Shown: positions 1 to 9,626, counted from the stretch's first letter. The stretch is 64,000 nucleotides of DNA from Noviherbaspirillum sp. L7-7A (GCF_019052805.1 NZ_JAHQRJ010000001.1:3286001-3350000), one strand, 5' to 3'. Made by a program: numbers and translations. The notes: generated by a model not told the origin, from the sequence alone.

Positions 1-1153
1 CGATTTCCTCGACCGGGCCGCGCACCTCGGACGACACCAGCTTGTCCTTGGTCTGCGAACTGAATTTCGGCTCCGGCACCTTCACCGACAGCACGCAGGT
101 CAGGCCTTCGCGCATGTCGTCGCCGGCGATCTCGACCTTGGCCTTCTTGGCAAAGTCGTTTTCATCGATGTACTTGTTGATCACGCGGGTCATCGCCGCG
201 CGCAGGCCGGTCAGGTGGGTGCCGCCGTCGCGCTGCGGGATGTTGTTGGTGAAGCACAGCACCTGCTCGTTGAAGGCATCGTTCCACTGCATCGACACGT
301 CCACCGTGATGTTGGTGTTCTGGTCCGACAGCCTTTCGCCGGTGGCCTGGAAGATGGTCGGATGCAGCACGTTCTTGGCCTTGTTGATGTATTCCACAAA
401 GCCGCGGGTGCCGCCTTCGAAGGCGAACACTTCTTCCTTGCCGGTGCGCTGGTCCGACAGCCGGATGTGCACGCCGTTGTTCAGGAAGGACAGTTCGCGG
501 ATGCGCTTGGCCAGGATGTCGTAATGGAATTCGACATGGGAAAAGATTTCCTCGTCGGCCCAGAAATGCACCTCGGTGCCGCGCTTGTCGGTATCGCCGG
601 TAACCTTGATGGGCGACACCAGCACGCCATCGATGGTTTCGAGTTCGCGGTTCTGCGGCACGCCGCGCACGAACTCCATGTAGTGCTGCTTGCCATCGCG
701 GCGCACGGTCAGCTTCAGGAGCTTGGACAGGCCGTTGACGCAGGACACGCCCACGCCATGCAGGCCGCCCGAGACCTTGTACGAGTTCTGGTCGAACTTG
801 CCGCCGGCATGCAGCTCGGTCATCACGATCTCGGCCGCGCTGCGCTTGGGCTCGTGCTTGTCGTCCCACTTGATGCCGGTGGGGATGCCGCGGCCGTTGT
901 CGGTGATGGAGATCGAGTTGTCGGCGTGGATGGTGACGTGAATCTCGGTGCAATGGCCGGCCAGCGATTCGTCGATGGAATTGTCCAGCACCTCGAACAC
1001 CAGATGATGCAGGCCGGTGCCATCGGAGGTGTCGCCGATGTACATACCCGGGCGCTTGCGCACGGCTTCCAGTCCTTCCAGGATCTGGATGGAGGATGCG
1101 CCGTACTGGTTGGCTTGTGGCTCTTTGGTCGGTTCAGTTGGAATCGCGGACAT
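1..1153 (-). CDS. gyrB: DNA gyrase subunit B (3' end cut by window)
   Basis: ATPase subunit of DNA gyrase, which introduces negative supercoils. The 384 visible residues cover the GHKL ATPase domain and part of the transducer domain of a protein usually about 800-840 residues long; the TOPRIM half lies beyond position 1. Visible marks are the GyrB opening [20 protein letters not shown], the ATP-binding DNSIDE motif, the DNGRGIP motif and the GLHGVG glycine-rich lid. The start at 1153 is the ATG preceded by AGAAGG at a normal distance; it gives MSAIPTEP before the conserved core. It is the last gene of the leftward dnaA-dnaN-gyrB series. Confidence 0.97.
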   Translation of the reverse strand, partial: MSAIPTEPTKEPQANQYGASSIQILEGLEAVRKRPGMYIGDTSDGTGLHHLVFEVLDNSIDESLAGHCTEIHVTIHADNSISITDNGRGIPTGIKWDDKHEPKRSAAEIVMTELHAGGKFDQNSYKVSGGLHGVGVSCVNGLSKLLKLTVRRDGKQHYMEFVRGVPQNRELETIDGVLVSPIKVTGDTDKRGTEVHFWADEEIFSHVEFHYDILAKRIRELSFLNNGVHIRLSDQRTGKEEVFAFEGGTRGFVEYINKAKNVLHPTIFQATGERLSDQNTNITVDVSMQWNDAFNEQVLCFTNNIPQRDGGTHLTGLRAAMTRVINKYIDENDFAKKAKVEIAGDDMREGLTCVLSVKVPEPKFSSQTKDKLVSSEVRGPVEEI

Positions 1154-1303
1154 GGCTGCCTTCTAAAAAACGGATGCTGCTAAAAATCGAAACGGAGTTC
1201 AAATGGGGCGGGGGACATGCAAGCAGGGCTTGCCGTCCCGCGACTGCCATCTTGCTGGACAACATGAGGTACTGCGCCCCGCGGCAATCGCGCAGGGCCC
1301 CCG

Positions 1304-1322
1304 GCCGCCGCTTCGCGGCGGT
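1304..1322 (-). terminator. GC hairpin just past dnaN
   Basis: CCGCCG (1305-1310) pairs with CGGCGG (1316-1321) around a tiny loop, three bases beyond the dnaN stop codon when read leftward. No T-run follows, so this may be a processing or pause hairpin between dnaN and gyrB, not a true intrinsic terminator. The dnaN-gyrB gap (1154-1324) holds nothing else that I recognise. Confidence 0.35.
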
Positions 1323-1324
1323 CA

Positions 1325-2431
1325 TCAGATACGCATCGGCATTACGACATACTTGAAATCGGCATTGTCCGGAATCGTGATCAGGGCCGATGAATTGGCG
1401 TCGCCGAGCGCGATGTTGACGTTGTCGCATTTAAGGTTGTTCAAGACGTCCAGCAGGTAACTGACATTGAAGCCGATGTCGATGCTGTCGCCGCCGTAAT
1501 CGATTTCGAGTTCGTCGACCGCTTCTTCCTGGTCGGCGTTGGTGGAACTGATCTTCATGCTGCCCGGGCTGATCACGCAGCGCACGCCCTTGAACTTGTC
1601 GGAGGTCATGATGGCGGCGCGCTGCAGCGAGCGCAGCAGGCGGTCGCGGTCGATCGTGAAGTCATTCTTGTAGCCCTTGGGAATGACGCGGGTGTAGTCG
1701 GGAAACTTGCCCTCGACCAGCTTGGACACCAGCTCGATGTCGGCAAAGGTCAGCCTGACCTGGTTGCCGGCGATATCAAGCTGCACCGGCTCGTCGCTCT
1801 CTTCGAGCAGGCGCTGCAGCTCGATGATGGTCTTGCGCGGGATGATGACTTCCTGGCGCGGGAATTCCTGGTCGACCTCGACCTGGCAGAACGCCAGCCG
1901 GTGGCCGTCGGTGGCAACCGCGATCACGTTCTTGCCGTCGACCACCAGCAGCAGGCCGTTGAGGTAGTAGCGGATGTCCTGCTGGGCCATCGCGAAATGG
2001 ACCATGTTGAACAGGTGCTTCAGGGTTTTCTGGGGCAGGGTCACGGTGGCGTTGTACTGCTCGGCCTGGGCGACCGTCGGGAATTCCTCGGCGGCCAGGG
2101 TCTGCAGCGCAAAGCGCGACTTGCCCGACTGTACCGTCATGCGCTTGTTGGCAAGCGACAGCGCGACATCGTCGCCGTCCGGCAGCGCGCGCAGGATGTC
2201 GAGCAGCTTGCGCGCGGCCACCGTGGTGGCGGCGACGTCGCTGCCGCTGCCCACGTTGGCATGGGTGGTGATCTGCACTTCGATATCGGTCGACAGGAAG
2301 GACACCCGCTCGCCGTCCTTGCGGATGAGGATATTGGCCAGAATCGGCAGCGTATGCCGACGCTCGACAATACCACTCACGACTTGCAGTGGCCGAAGTA
2401 GCGTGTCCCTGTGAGTTTTGACCAATTGCAT
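1325..2431 (-). CDS. dnaN: DNA polymerase III sliding clamp (beta subunit)
   Basis: Ring-shaped processivity clamp that tethers Pol III to DNA and recruits repair polymerases. It is 368 residues long, the normal length for a three-domain beta clamp. It begins MQLVKTHRDTLLRPLQVVSG and ends VMPMRI, the typical terminal P-M-R-[IL] of clamps that lies near the hydrophobic peptide-binding cleft. The conserved FSTD-like stretch (FLSTDIEVQI) and ATDGHRLA are present. It follows dnaA on the same strand after a 221-base gap and precedes gyrB. Confidence 0.98.
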   Translation of the reverse strand: MQLVKTHRDTLLRPLQVVSGIVERRHTLPILANILIRKDGERVSFLSTDIEVQITTHANVGSGSDVAATTVAARKLLDILRALPDGDDVALSLANKRMTVQSGKSRFALQTLAAEEFPTVAQAEQYNATVTLPQKTLKHLFNMVHFAMAQQDIRYYLNGLLLVVDGKNVIAVATDGHRLAFCQVEVDQEFPRQEVIIPRKTIIELQRLLEESDEPVQLDIAGNQVRLTFADIELVSKLVEGKFPDYTRVIPKGYKNDFTIDRDRLLRSLQRAAIMTSDKFKGVRCVISPGSMKISSTNADQEEAVDELEIDYGGDSIDIGFNVSYLLDVLNNLKCDNVNIALGDANSSALITIPDNADFKYVVMPMRI

Positions 2432-2652
2432 GGCTTTTCCTTATGGTTGATCAGAATCCTGGTTCTGGTTCTGGTTCGGTTTGGTTATGCTGTCCATCTC
2501 ATGCAGGCGTCGCCTGCATGCACTGCCTGCTGCGTATTTCCGACTGCCGGTCTTGCTGATTGCTGCCTGTTGCCCTTGCTTGCCGCCTGTTGCGTATTGT
2601 CCGCAGCCTGCGCTGGCGGTGCCGTTTTATCCACAGCCGCGCAGGCAGCGAC
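2432..2652. other. dnaA-dnaN intergenic region with repeats, palindrome and a DnaA box
   Basis: No gene is seen here. Seen directly are an exact DnaA box TTATCCACA at 2627-2635; a 21-base palindrome, CATGCAGGCG-T-CGCCTGCATG, at 2500-2520; tandem TGGTTC units at about 2458-2480; and an imperfect direct repeat GCCTGyTGCGTATT with copies near 2525 and 2584. The palindrome could act as a hairpin on the dnaA-dnaN transcript or as a protein site. The box may let DnaA act on dnaN transcription. Both roles are inference. Confidence 0.6.
2627..2635 (+). promoter_or_regulatory. DnaA box (exact TTATCCACA)
   Basis: The exact 9-base DnaA consensus lies 17 bases beyond the dnaA stop codon, in the dnaA-dnaN gap. 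As a single site it is more likely regulatory than an origin by itself. Confidence 0.6.
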
Positions 2653-4053
2653 TCAACCCTTCAATGTCTGCTCCAGCACATGCAGCTCGTGGTTGCATTC
2701 CGGGCTCTTGCTGCGGTCCGCGGCGATCTTGCGCACCGCATGCAGTACCGTGGTGTGGTCGCGCCCGCCAAACAGCTCGCCGATTTCCGGCAGGCTTTTC
2801 TGCGTCAGTTCCTTGGCCAGGTACATCGCGATCTGGCGCGGCCGCGCGATGTTGGCCGGCCGCTTCTTCGAATACATGTCGGCGACCTTGATGTTGAAGA
2901 AGTCGGCCACCGTCTTCTGGATGTTTTCCACCGAGATCTGGCGGTTCTGCACCGACAGCAGGTCCTTCAGCGCATCCTTGACCACGTCGATCGTGATCTC
3001 CTTGCCGTGGAAGCGGGAGTAGGCCAGGATCTTGCGCAGCGCGCCTTCGAGCTCGCGCACGTTGGAACGCAGGTGCTTGGCCACGAAGAAGGCCACGTCG
3101 TCGGACAGGTTGGCGCCTTCCGATGCCGCTTTTTTCAGCAGGATGGCCACCCGCATTTCCAGCTCCGGCGGCTCCACCGCCACCGTGAGGCCGGAGTCGA
3201 AGCGGGAAATCAGCCGGTCATCCATGCCGGTGATTTCCTTGGGATAGGTATCGCTGGTGATGATGATCTGCTTCTTCGCCGCGATCAGCGCCTCGAACGC
3301 ATAGAAGAATTCTTCCTGGGTGCGGCTCTTGCCGCCGAAGAACTGGATATCGTCGATCAGCAGAAGGTCCAGCGAATGGTAGTAGCGCTTGAAATCATCG
3401 AAGCCCTTGCGCTGGTAGGCCGTCACCACGTCGCGCACATACTGTTCCGCATGGATGTAGCGGATGCGCACATTGGCATTCTCGGCCAGCACCTGGTTGC
3501 CGATCGCATGAATCAGGTGGGTCTTGCCCAGGCCCACGCCGCCATACAGGAACAGCGGGTTGTAGGAAATGCCCGGATTGTTGGCCACCTGGATTGCCGC
3601 CGCCCGCGCCAGCTGGTTCGCCTTGCCGGTGACGAAGCTCTCGAAGGTCAGCGCGGTGTTGATCTTGCTCTGCTCGCGGCGCGGGGAGTCGGCCAGGTCG
3701 GCCGCCGGCTCGCGCACCTCGGCATCGGCCTGCATGCCGTCGCGCTCGCGCGGCGCTACCTGCGAGGTGGTGGTCGGCCCGGCCTGCTCGGCTGCCCGGC
3801 GCGCATTGCCCACGCGCGGATCCAGCACGAACTGCACCTCGATCGGCTCTTCCCAGAACTGCGCCGCCAGCGTGCTGATCCGGCTGGCAAACTGGGTTTT
3901 CACCCAGTCCAGCTTGAAGCGGTTCGGCGCGGCAATACGCAGGCGCCCTTCCTCGAAATCGAGCGGGGCGAGCGGCTTGATCCAGGCACTGAACTGCTGA
4001 GGCGTCAGTTCCTGCTCCAGCTGCGCGGAGCAGGTCTGCCAGAAATTTTCCAT
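2653..4053 (-). CDS. dnaA: Chromosomal replication initiator protein DnaA
   Basis: AAA+ initiator that binds DnaA boxes and melts oriC. Its 466 residues are of normal length. Domain I is at 1-90 ([20 protein letters not shown]), followed by a variable linker at about 90-130. The AAA+ core has Walker [10 protein letters not shown] at about 171-179, Walker [11 protein letters not shown] at about 230-239 and the ELEGALRKI sensor II region. The C-terminal HTH domain IV carries the signature [11 protein letters not shown]. The gene reads leftward and rpmH diverges on the other side of a 370-base gap. A DnaA box in that gap overlaps a possible promoter, which suggests autoregulation. Confidence 0.98.
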   Translation of the reverse strand: MENFWQTCSAQLEQELTPQQFSAWIKPLAPLDFEEGRLRIAAPNRFKLDWVKTQFASRISTLAAQFWEEPIEVQFVLDPRVGNARRAAEQAGPTTTSQVAPRERDGMQADAEVREPAADLADSPRREQSKINTALTFESFVTGKANQLARAAAIQVANNPGISYNPLFLYGGVGLGKTHLIHAIGNQVLAENANVRIRYIHAEQYVRDVVTAYQRKGFDDFKRYYHSLDLLLIDDIQFFGGKSRTQEEFFYAFEALIAAKKQIIITSDTYPKEITGMDDRLISRFDSGLTVAVEPPELEMRVAILLKKAASEGANLSDDVAFFVAKHLRSNVRELEGALRKILAYSRFHGKEITIDVVKDALKDLLSVQNRQISVENIQKTVADFFNIKVADMYSKKRPANIARPRQIAMYLAKELTQKSLPEIGELFGGRDHTTVLHAVRKIAADRSKSPECNHELHVLEQTLKG

Positions 4054-4142
4054 GAATCGTCTGATTTAGTAGCGCGGGACCGATGGTGCGTTGGCCCAGA
4101 TTGCGTTTGTTTATCGCAGGAATGCGGACTTCGAATTGGTGT

Positions 4143-4173
4143 ATTCTACCCGCGACCGCCAAAGTTATCCACA
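4143..4173 (-). promoter_or_regulatory. Putative dnaA promoter overlapped by a DnaA box
   Basis: An exact DnaA box, TTATCCACA, is at 4165-4173 (TGTGGATAA read leftward). Seventeen bases downstream on the minus strand is TAGAAT (4143-4148), a reasonable -10. The weak -35 (TGGATA) falls inside the box. This geometry would let DnaA repress its own gene, as is known for several dnaA promoters. The transcription start is inferred, not seen. Confidence 0.45.
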
Positions 4174-4235
4174 GGCAGGCGATCCGGCAACTGCCATGCG
4201 CATTTCACCACGCTCATCTATATGGGGCTAAGTGA

Positions 4236-4265
4236 TTGACAAACAAGCGCAAACTGCTGTCTAAT
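4236..4265 (+). promoter_or_regulatory. Sigma70-type promoter for rpmH-rnpA
   Basis: TTGACA (4236-4241) is a perfect -35, followed after 18 bases by TCTAAT (4260-4265) as -10. It lies about 160 bases upstream of rpmH and points rightward. It is the best sigma70 match in the dnaA-rpmH gap. The rest of that gap (4054-4423) holds no gene. Confidence 0.6.
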
Positions 4266-4423
4266 CACGGGTTCACTGCCAGCAGCGTCGATGTTGTGGC
4301 GGCTGCAGGCTCCGCAAGCGCCTGTTGTGGCTGAAGTCGACGCCAGCGGCGCCGGGGTTGCAGCTTGCGAACTTTCCGCCCTATTTTCTTTTTCCGTACT
4401 TCTGCTCAATAGCGAGAACCAAC

Positions 4424-4558
4424 ATGAAACGTACTTACCAACCTTCCGTTGTCCGCCGCAAGCGCACCCATGGCTTTCGCGTACGCATGGCAACCCGCGG
4501 TGGCCGCGCTGTGCTCAACGCACGTCGCGCCAAGGGCCGCAAGCGCCTCGCCGCCTAA
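4424..4558 (+). CDS. rpmH: 50S ribosomal protein L34
   Basis: A small, very basic protein of the large ribosomal subunit, 44 residues. It opens [19 protein letters not shown] and continues [18 protein letters not shown], the near-invariant L34 sequence. It is the first gene of the rightward rpmH-rnpA-yidD-yidC-mnmE series that diverges from dnaA. The ATG at 4424 is chosen over an upstream in-frame possibility because the L34 N-terminus is conserved from this methionine. Confidence 0.98.
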   Translation: MKRTYQPSVVRRKRTHGFRVRMATRGGRAVLNARRAKGRKRLAA

Positions 4559-4570
4559 GTCGGCACCTGA

Positions 4571-4975
4571 TTGCTCGCTGCTGGCGTGACCGGCGAACGC
4601 CCTCAGGATTACGCACGCGACAAGCGCATCATTAAAACGGATGAGTTCTCATCCGTTTTTCGTTTGCGGCCCGTGCAGCGTACAGCGCATTTCGTGCTGT
4701 ACACGCGTTCCAATGAACTGGCGCATGCGCGCCTGGGCGTCGTCGTCGCCAAACGCTTCGCGCCGCGCGCGGTCACCCGCAATGCCATCAAGCGCATCAC
4801 CCGGGAACTGTTCCGCCAGAGCATGCTGCCCCCGGTCGACTGCGTGGTCCGGCTTTCCAGGCCGGTCAACACCAAGGCCGGGCCGGCTACCACCTCGGCG
4901 CTGAAGACCGCGCTGCGCCTGGAAGTCTCCCGCCTGTTCCACCCGCTGCGCCAGCAGGGCGGAACGCAGCCATGA
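4571..4975 (+). CDS. rnpA: Ribonuclease P protein component
   Basis: Protein cofactor of RNase P, which matures tRNA 5' ends together with the rnpB RNA. The core [10 protein letters not shown] is followed by the strand carrying HFVLY, then [25 protein letters not shown], matching the family's RNR signature (here AVTRNAIKR). No ATG lies before the conserved core. Possible starts are TTG at 4571 (134 residues) or GTG at 4586 (129 residues), and neither has a clear Shine-Dalgarno sequence. It sits 12-27 bases after rpmH, and its stop overlaps the yidD start (ATGA at 4972-4975). Confidence 0.93.
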   Translation: MLAAGVTGERPQDYARDKRIIKTDEFSSVFRLRPVQRTAHFVLYTRSNELAHARLGVVVAKRFAPRAVTRNAIKRITRELFRQSMLPPVDCVVRLSRPVNTKAGPATTSALKTALRLEVSRLFHPLRQQGGTQP

Positions 4976-5202
4976 AGACCTTGCTGCTTTTGTTGCTGCG
5001 GGCCTACAAGCTGGGCATCAGCCCGTTCATGGGCCAGAACTGCCGCTTTTATCCCAGTTGTTCCGACTACGCCGCGCAAGCCATCCGCCTGCATGGCCCC
5101 GCCCATGGCAGCCTGCTGGCCGCGCGGCGCCTGTGCAAATGCCATCCGTGGCACCCGGGCGGGCTCGATCCGGTCCCCGCAAAATCGCCCGCTCACTCCT
5201 GA
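4972..5202 (+). CDS. yidD: Membrane protein insertion efficiency factor YidD
   Basis: A small membrane-associated protein thought to help YidC-dependent insertion. It is 76 residues long. It starts [21 protein letters not shown], an amphipathic/hydrophobic helix, followed by the family's cysteine-bearing core [11 protein letters not shown] and the CHPWHPGG motif. It overlaps the rnpA stop by four bases and lies 14 bases before yidC, the standard order for this cluster. Confidence 0.96.
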   Translation: MKTLLLLLLRAYKLGISPFMGQNCRFYPSCSDYAAQAIRLHGPAHGSLLAARRLCKCHPWHPGGLDPVPAKSPAHS

Positions 5203-5216
5203 ATTGCTGATTACTG

Positions 5217-6926
5217 ATGAATAAACATATGGATATCAAACGCACCGTCCTGTGGGTTGTATTCTCGATGTCGATGCTGTTGCTTTGGGACAACTGGTTG
5301 CGTTATACCGGCAAGCCGTCGATGTTCTTCCCGACGGCAACCCAGCAGGCCCAGCCGGCCACCGCCACGGGCACCACCGGCACGGCGCCAGCGGCCAATA
5401 CCGCCGCCGTACCGCAGGCCACGGGCGCTGCAGCCGCGCCGGGCGCCGCCGCGGTACCCGGCGCAGCCACGGCCGCCGTGCCGAATGCCGCGCCAGCCGC
5501 GGCTGCCGGCGAGCGCATCACCATCACCACTGACGTGATGAAGGCCGAAATCGACAGCATCGGCGGCGAACTGCGTCGCCTGGAATTGTTGAAGCACAAG
5601 GATACGCAGGACCCGACCAAGAACGTGGTGCTGTTCGATTCAAGCGCGGAACGTACCTACCTCGGCCAGACCGGCCTGATCGGCGGCGCTTTCCCGAACC
5701 ACCGCACGCCGTTCACCGTGCAACCCGGTCCGCGCACGCTGGACAGCGGCAATGAGATCAAGCTGGTGCTGACTTCCGAGCAGGGCGGCGTGAAGCTGAC
5801 AAAGACTTACACATTCCATCGCGGCGATTACACCATCGACGTCAAGCATGATGTGACCAACCTCTCCGGCGCGCCGGTGTCGCCGTCGCTGTATGTGCAA
5901 TTGCTGCGCGATGGTGGCGCATTGCCGGGCGATTCCAAGTTTTACAGCACCTTTACAGGCCCGGCTGTCTATACCGAATCCGACAAGTTCCAGAAGCTGG
6001 CCTTTGACAAGATCGGCAGCGGCAAGGACAACCATGCCACCAAGTCCGACAACGGCTGGATCGCGATGGTGCAGCACTATTTCGTCTCGGCCTTCGTGCC
6101 GCCGGAAAAGGCGCCGCGCGAGATCTTCACCAAGAAGGTGGACAACAACCTGTATGCGGTCGGCAGCATCCTGCCGCTGGGCGCTGTCGCGCCGGGCGCG
6201 ACGGTCAGCATGGACACCAAGCTGTATTCCGGCCCGCAGGAATCGGAAACCCTGGAAAAGGTCGCTCCTGGCCTGGAACTGGTGAAGGACTATGGCTGGC
6301 TGACCATCATCGCCAAGCCGATCTTCTGGCTGATGACCCATATCCACAACATCCTGGGCAACTGGGGCTGGACCATCATCGTGCTGACCATCCTGATCAA
6401 GCTGGCCTTCTTCCCGCTGTCGGCGGCAAGCTATCGCAGCATGGCCAAGATGAAGCTGGTCACGCCGCGCATGACCGCCATCCGCGAGCGCCACAAGGGC
6501 GATCCGCAGAAGATGAACCAGGCCATGATGGAGCTGTACAAGACAGAGAAAATCAATCCGCTGGGCGGCTGCCTGCCCATCGTGGTGCAGATTCCGGTCT
6601 TCATTGCGCTCTACTGGGTGCTGCTGGCCAGCGTGGAAATGCGCCATGCGCCGTGGCTGGGCTGGATCCAGGATCTGGCCGCGCCTGACCCCTGGTTCAT
6701 CCTGCCGGTGCTGATGGCGGTGTCGATGTTCGTCCAGACCAAGCTGAACCCAACACCGCCGGACCCGGTCCAGGCCAAGGTGATGATGTTCATGCCCATC
6801 GTGTTCTCGGTGATGTTCTTCTTCTTCCCGGCCGGCCTGGTGCTGTACTGGGTGGTCAACAACATCCTGTCGATCGCGCAGCAGTGGGTCATTACCCGCA
6901 ACATCCAGACGCCGAAAGCGGCCTGA
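5217..6926 (+). CDS. yidC: Membrane protein insertase YidC (Oxa1 family)
   Basis: Inserts and folds inner-membrane proteins, alone or with SecYEG. Its 569 residues are of normal gram-negative length. An N-terminal membrane helix (about 8-25) is followed by a long Ala/Pro/Thr-rich low-complexity linker (about 40-95), then the periplasmic beta-sandwich domain (about 98-350). The five-helix insertase core includes [19 protein letters not shown], the cytoplasmic coiled hairpin ([17 protein letters not shown]) and [20 protein letters not shown]. The linker is longer and more Ala-rich than usual. A strong terminator follows. Confidence 0.97.
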   Translation: MNKHMDIKRTVLWVVFSMSMLLLWDNWLRYTGKPSMFFPTATQQAQPATATGTTGTAPAANTAAVPQATGAAAAPGAAAVPGAATAAVPNAAPAAAAGERITITTDVMKAEIDSIGGELRRLELLKHKDTQDPTKNVVLFDSSAERTYLGQTGLIGGAFPNHRTPFTVQPGPRTLDSGNEIKLVLTSEQGGVKLTKTYTFHRGDYTIDVKHDVTNLSGAPVSPSLYVQLLRDGGALPGDSKFYSTFTGPAVYTESDKFQKLAFDKIGSGKDNHATKSDNGWIAMVQHYFVSAFVPPEKAPREIFTKKVDNNLYAVGSILPLGAVAPGATVSMDTKLYSGPQESETLEKVAPGLELVKDYGWLTIIAKPIFWLMTHIHNILGNWGWTIIVLTILIKLAFFPLSAASYRSMAKMKLVTPRMTAIRERHKGDPQKMNQAMMELYKTEKINPLGGCLPIVVQIPVFIALYWVLLASVEMRHAPWLGWIQDLAAPDPWFILPVLMAVSMFVQTKLNPTPPDPVQAKVMMFMPIVFSVMFFFFPAGLVLYWVVNNILSIAQQWVITRNIQTPKAA

Positions 6927-6948
6927 CCTGACATCATGTCGTAGCAGC

Positions 6949-6981
6949 AAAGGCCCGTGCGCTTCGCCACGGGCCTTTTTT
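6949..6981 (+). terminator. Intrinsic terminator after yidC
   Basis: AAGGCCCGTG and CACGGGCCTT form a perfect stem around a GCTTCG-type loop, followed by a run of T. It separates rpmH-yidC from mnmE, so mnmE probably has its own promoter or depends on read-through. Confidence 0.9.
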
Positions 6982-7023
6982 CATGGAAACCGAGTAAACC
7001 TTCGATAACGAAAAATTGATCGC

Positions 7024-8412
7024 ATGAATCTCGACTCGACCCCGATCGCCGCCATTGCCACCGCACCCGGACGCGGCGGCATCGGCGTGGTGCGCCTGTC
7101 CGGCAAGAACATCGACAGCGTCGCGCGCGCCGTATGCCGCCTGCCCGAAGGCCGCGCGCTGGCGCCGCGCCATGCAACCTACCTCGACTTCATCCAGGCT
7201 GACGGCAGCGTGATCGACCAGGGCCTGGCGCTCTGGTTCAAGGCGCCGCATTCCTATACCGGGGAGGATGTGCTGGAACTGCAGGGCCATGGCGGCCCGG
7301 TGGTATTGCAGATGCTGCTGCAGCGCTGCCTGGAGGCCGGGCAGGAAATCGGCCTGCGGCTGGCCCAGCCGGGCGAATTCACCCAGCGCGCCTTCCTGAA
7401 CGACAAGCTGGACCTGGCGCAGGCCGAAGCGGTGGCCGACCTGATCGAGGCGTCGACCGAGGCGGCGGCCAAGTCGGCCTCGCAGTCGCTTTCCGGCGCC
7501 TTTTCGAAGGTCATCCGCAGCCTGGTCGACCAGGTGATCCACCTGCGCATGCTGGTGGAAGCCACGCTCGACTTCCCGGAAGAGGAAATCGACTTCCTGG
7601 AAAAATCCGACGCCCGCGGCCAGCTGGCAAGGATACGCGCGTCGCTGCAGCAGGTGTTCGAACAGGCGGCGCAGGGCGCGCTGCTGCGCGACGGCCTGAA
7701 CGTGGTGCTGGCCGGGCAGCCGAACGTCGGCAAGTCCTCGCTGCTCAATGCGCTGGCGGGGTCGGACGTGGCCATCGTGACGGCCATCGCTGGCACTACC
7801 CGCGACCGGGTGACCGAAACCATCCAGATCGAAGGCATACCGATCAACATCATCGACACCGCCGGCATCCGCGACGCCGCCGACGCCAGCGATGAAGTCG
7901 AGCGCATCGGCATCGAGCGCACCTGGGGCGCGGTGCGCGATGCCGACGTGATCCTGCACATGCTCGACGCCGGCCGCGGCCCGACCCTGGCCGACGAGCA
8001 GATCATGGCCCGCTTCCCCGGCAACGTGCCGGTGATCCGGCTATGGAACAAGATCGACCTGTCCGGTCATCGCGCCGCAGTGGACCAGATGCCGGACGCC
8101 ACCCACATCTACCTGTCCGCCACCGACCGCACCGGCCTGGACCTGCTGCGCGCCGAGCTGCTGCGCATCGCCGGCTGGCAGCAGACCGGCGAATCGCTCT
8201 ACCTGGCCCGCGAACGCCATCTGATCGCGCTGAAGGCTGCCCGTGAGCACCTGGATATCGCGGCAGAACTGGCAGCGCAGAATGACCAGGCGCTGGACCT
8301 GTTTGCGGAAGAACTGCGCCTGGCGCAGGACAGGCTCAACAGCATCACGGGAGCGTTTACGTCGGATGATTTGCTGGGGGTGATCTTCAGCAGGTTCTGC
8401 ATCGGGAAGTAA
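7024..8412 (+). CDS. mnmE: tRNA uridine-5-carboxymethylaminomethyl GTPase MnmE
   Basis: With MnmG (at 53969 in this window) it builds the cmnm5 group on U34 of certain tRNAs. It is 462 residues. The N-terminal tetrahydrofolate-binding domain begins [19 protein letters not shown] central helical domain follows. The inserted G domain has G1 [10 protein letters not shown]2 TTRD, G3 DTAG and the NKID guanine-specificity motif. The terminal FCIGK carries the family's invariant cysteine. Start ATG at 7024; no strong Shine-Dalgarno sequence is visible. Confidence 0.98.
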   Translation: MNLDSTPIAAIATAPGRGGIGVVRLSGKNIDSVARAVCRLPEGRALAPRHATYLDFIQADGSVIDQGLALWFKAPHSYTGEDVLELQGHGGPVVLQMLLQRCLEAGQEIGLRLAQPGEFTQRAFLNDKLDLAQAEAVADLIEASTEAAAKSASQSLSGAFSKVIRSLVDQVIHLRMLVEATLDFPEEEIDFLEKSDARGQLARIRASLQQVFEQAAQGALLRDGLNVVLAGQPNVGKSSLLNALAGSDVAIVTAIAGTTRDRVTETIQIEGIPINIIDTAGIRDAADASDEVERIGIERTWGAVRDADVILHMLDAGRGPTLADEQIMARFPGNVPVIRLWNKIDLSGHRAAVDQMPDATHIYLSATDRTGLDLLRAELLRIAGWQQTGESLYLARERHLIALKAAREHLDIAAELAAQNDQALDLFAEELRLAQDRLNSITGAFTSDDLLGVIFSRFCIGK

Positions 8413-8572
8413 CTACGTCGTCGGCGGCAGTCTCCACTTCTCGGCATGGCCTTGATGGCCTGCCCGGTGATTCTGCGCAAGCGGGATGCATTAATAAGCC
8501 GGTCTGCCTTGGATCAATGCAGACCCGTTGCTACCATGAACTTGTCTTTTAAACCACTTCAAGGAGGCAACC

Positions 8573-8749
8573 ATGGCTGACAACCTCAATGAGCGCGGAC
8601 CGCAGGACCGCTCCCGCATCAACGTCAACGAGGCATGGGAACTGCAGTACTGGACCAGGAAATTCGGCGTCAGCGAAGAGCAATTGAAAGATGCCGTAAA
8701 GGCCGCCGGCCCATCGGCGGATGCCGTCGGTAAGCATCTCGGGAAGTAG
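8573..8749 (+). CDS. DUF3606-type small protein
   Basis: A 58-residue acidic-to-neutral protein, MADNLNERGPQDRSRI followed by NVNEAWELQYWTRKFGVSEE and a C-terminal helix ending GKHLGK. The pattern 'RSRIN...E...WT.KFGVS...L..AV...G' is that of the DUF3606 family, found widely in proteobacteria with no assigned function. A strong AAGGAGG (8561-8567) fixes the start at 8573. A perfect inverted repeat follows directly at 8755-8779. Confidence 0.85.
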   Translation: MADNLNERGPQDRSRINVNEAWELQYWTRKFGVSEEQLKDAVKAAGPSADAVGKHLGK

Positions 8750-8754
8750 CAATT

Positions 8755-8779
8755 TCAGGGTGTCTGACAGACACCCTGA
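8755..8779 (+). terminator. Perfect inverted repeat after the DUF3606 gene
   Basis: TCAGGGTGTCT-GAC-AGACACCCTGA is an 11-base perfect stem just past the stop codon. It lacks a following T-run, so it may act as a 3'-end stabiliser, weak terminator or protein site. Confidence 0.5.
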
Positions 8780-8884
8780 CGCAGTTTGATGAGGCGCATG
8801 CTGCAGTGCGCCAACCGGAACCGTCGACACAACATCTTGTCAACTTTGTACCGCGTTATTTAACGCATTACTTGGAGAAATAAG

Positions 8885-9067
8885 ATGAAAAAAATTGCTG
8901 CAGTATTACTCGTGATGGTGATGGCCGGCTGCTCCAGCATGGGCATGAGTTCTTCGGGTCGCTCGGGTATGTCCAACACCGGCTCCGGCATGGGTGCAAG
9001 CGGGATCGACAACCGCCATTCCGTGATCGATCCCAACGGCCAGCTCAACATCTATCACGGTGGCTGA
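8885..9067 (+). CDS. Small Ser/Gly/Met-rich lipoprotein
   Basis: A 60-residue predicted lipoprotein. The signal peptide MKKIAAVLLVMVMAGC ends in a lipobox (MAGC, Cys at 16). The mature part is rich in Ser, Gly and Met (SSMGMSSSGRSGMSNTGSGM) and ends HSVIDPNGQLNIYHGG. I recognise no family domain. GGAGAAATAAG upstream supports the ATG at 8885. It is probably anchored in the outer or inner membrane facing the periplasm. Confidence 0.75.
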   Translation: MKKIAAVLLVMVMAGCSSMGMSSSGRSGMSNTGSGMGASGIDNRHSVIDPNGQLNIYHGG

Positions 9068-9181
9068 TAGCGTGGACAGACAGGCGGATTATCAACTCGG
9101 CTGTGTGATTCACCGTACTGAAGCCCGGCCGTTACGGCGCTAATCTGCCTGTTCCGATCACAACAATCCAAGGAGAGCCCC

Positions 9182-9487
9182 ATGAACAAGTTAGTGACCA
9201 CGCTGACTGCCTGCCTGTTTGCCGTGACCATGCATGCGCCGGTATTCGCAGCCGATGCGGCCAAGCAGGATGCCAAGGCGCAGAAGGAACTGGCCGAAGG
9301 CGACTACAAGGCTGCCAAGGCAAAAGCCGACAGCCGGGAAGATGCGGCCAAGGAAGAATGTGAAAAGCTGAGCGGCGCCGACCAGCGCGCCTGCAAGAAG
9401 AGGGCGGATGCCGCAGCCGATCGGGCCAAGGCAGAGGCCAAGGCCGACCGTGACCATGCGAAGGCGAATGCGAAGGCGATGAAGTAA
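9182..9487 (+). CDS. Lys/Ala/Asp-rich periplasmic protein
   Basis: A 101-residue protein with a Sec signal peptide cleaving after PVFA-A (about residue 23). The remainder is a highly charged helix of Ala, Lys, Asp and Glu (for example AKQDAKAQKELAEGDYKAAK), with two cysteines (EECEKLSGADQRACKK) that could pair. It resembles small cell-envelope proteins annotated only as hypothetical. AAGGAGAG (9169-9176) precedes the start. A classical terminator follows the stop. Confidence 0.8.
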   Translation: MNKLVTTLTACLFAVTMHAPVFAADAAKQDAKAQKELAEGDYKAAKAKADSREDAAKEECEKLSGADQRACKKRADAAADRAKAEAKADRDHAKANAKAMK

Positions 9488-9508
9488 CTGGCAGCGTTTG
9501 CGGGTTTG

Positions 9509-9540
9509 AAAAAGCCGCCGTTTTTACGGCGGCTTTTTTA
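9509..9540 (+). terminator. Intrinsic terminator
   Basis: AAAGCCGCCG pairs with CGGCGGCTTT across a TTTTTA loop, followed by TTTTT. The A-tract upstream makes it usable in both directions, which suits the convergent amidase gene on the other strand. Confidence 0.9.
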
Positions 9541-9626
9541 CTGAAATGCTGATCGCTGCAGGGTACCTTTTTCGAGATTGCATACCGGGTATTGCAGCAG
9601 CAGCCCTCTTGCCATGCAGGCACTTG

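Noticed and set aside
2560-4239. 559-codon open frame antisense to dnaA
   Set aside because: It is a mirror frame of dnaA, rich in His/Arg/Leu and lacking domains.
8413-8572. A tRNA or small RNA gene after mnmE
   Set aside because: The sequence does not fold into a cloverleaf and shows no terminator; no tRNA or rRNA gene was recognised anywhere in the window.
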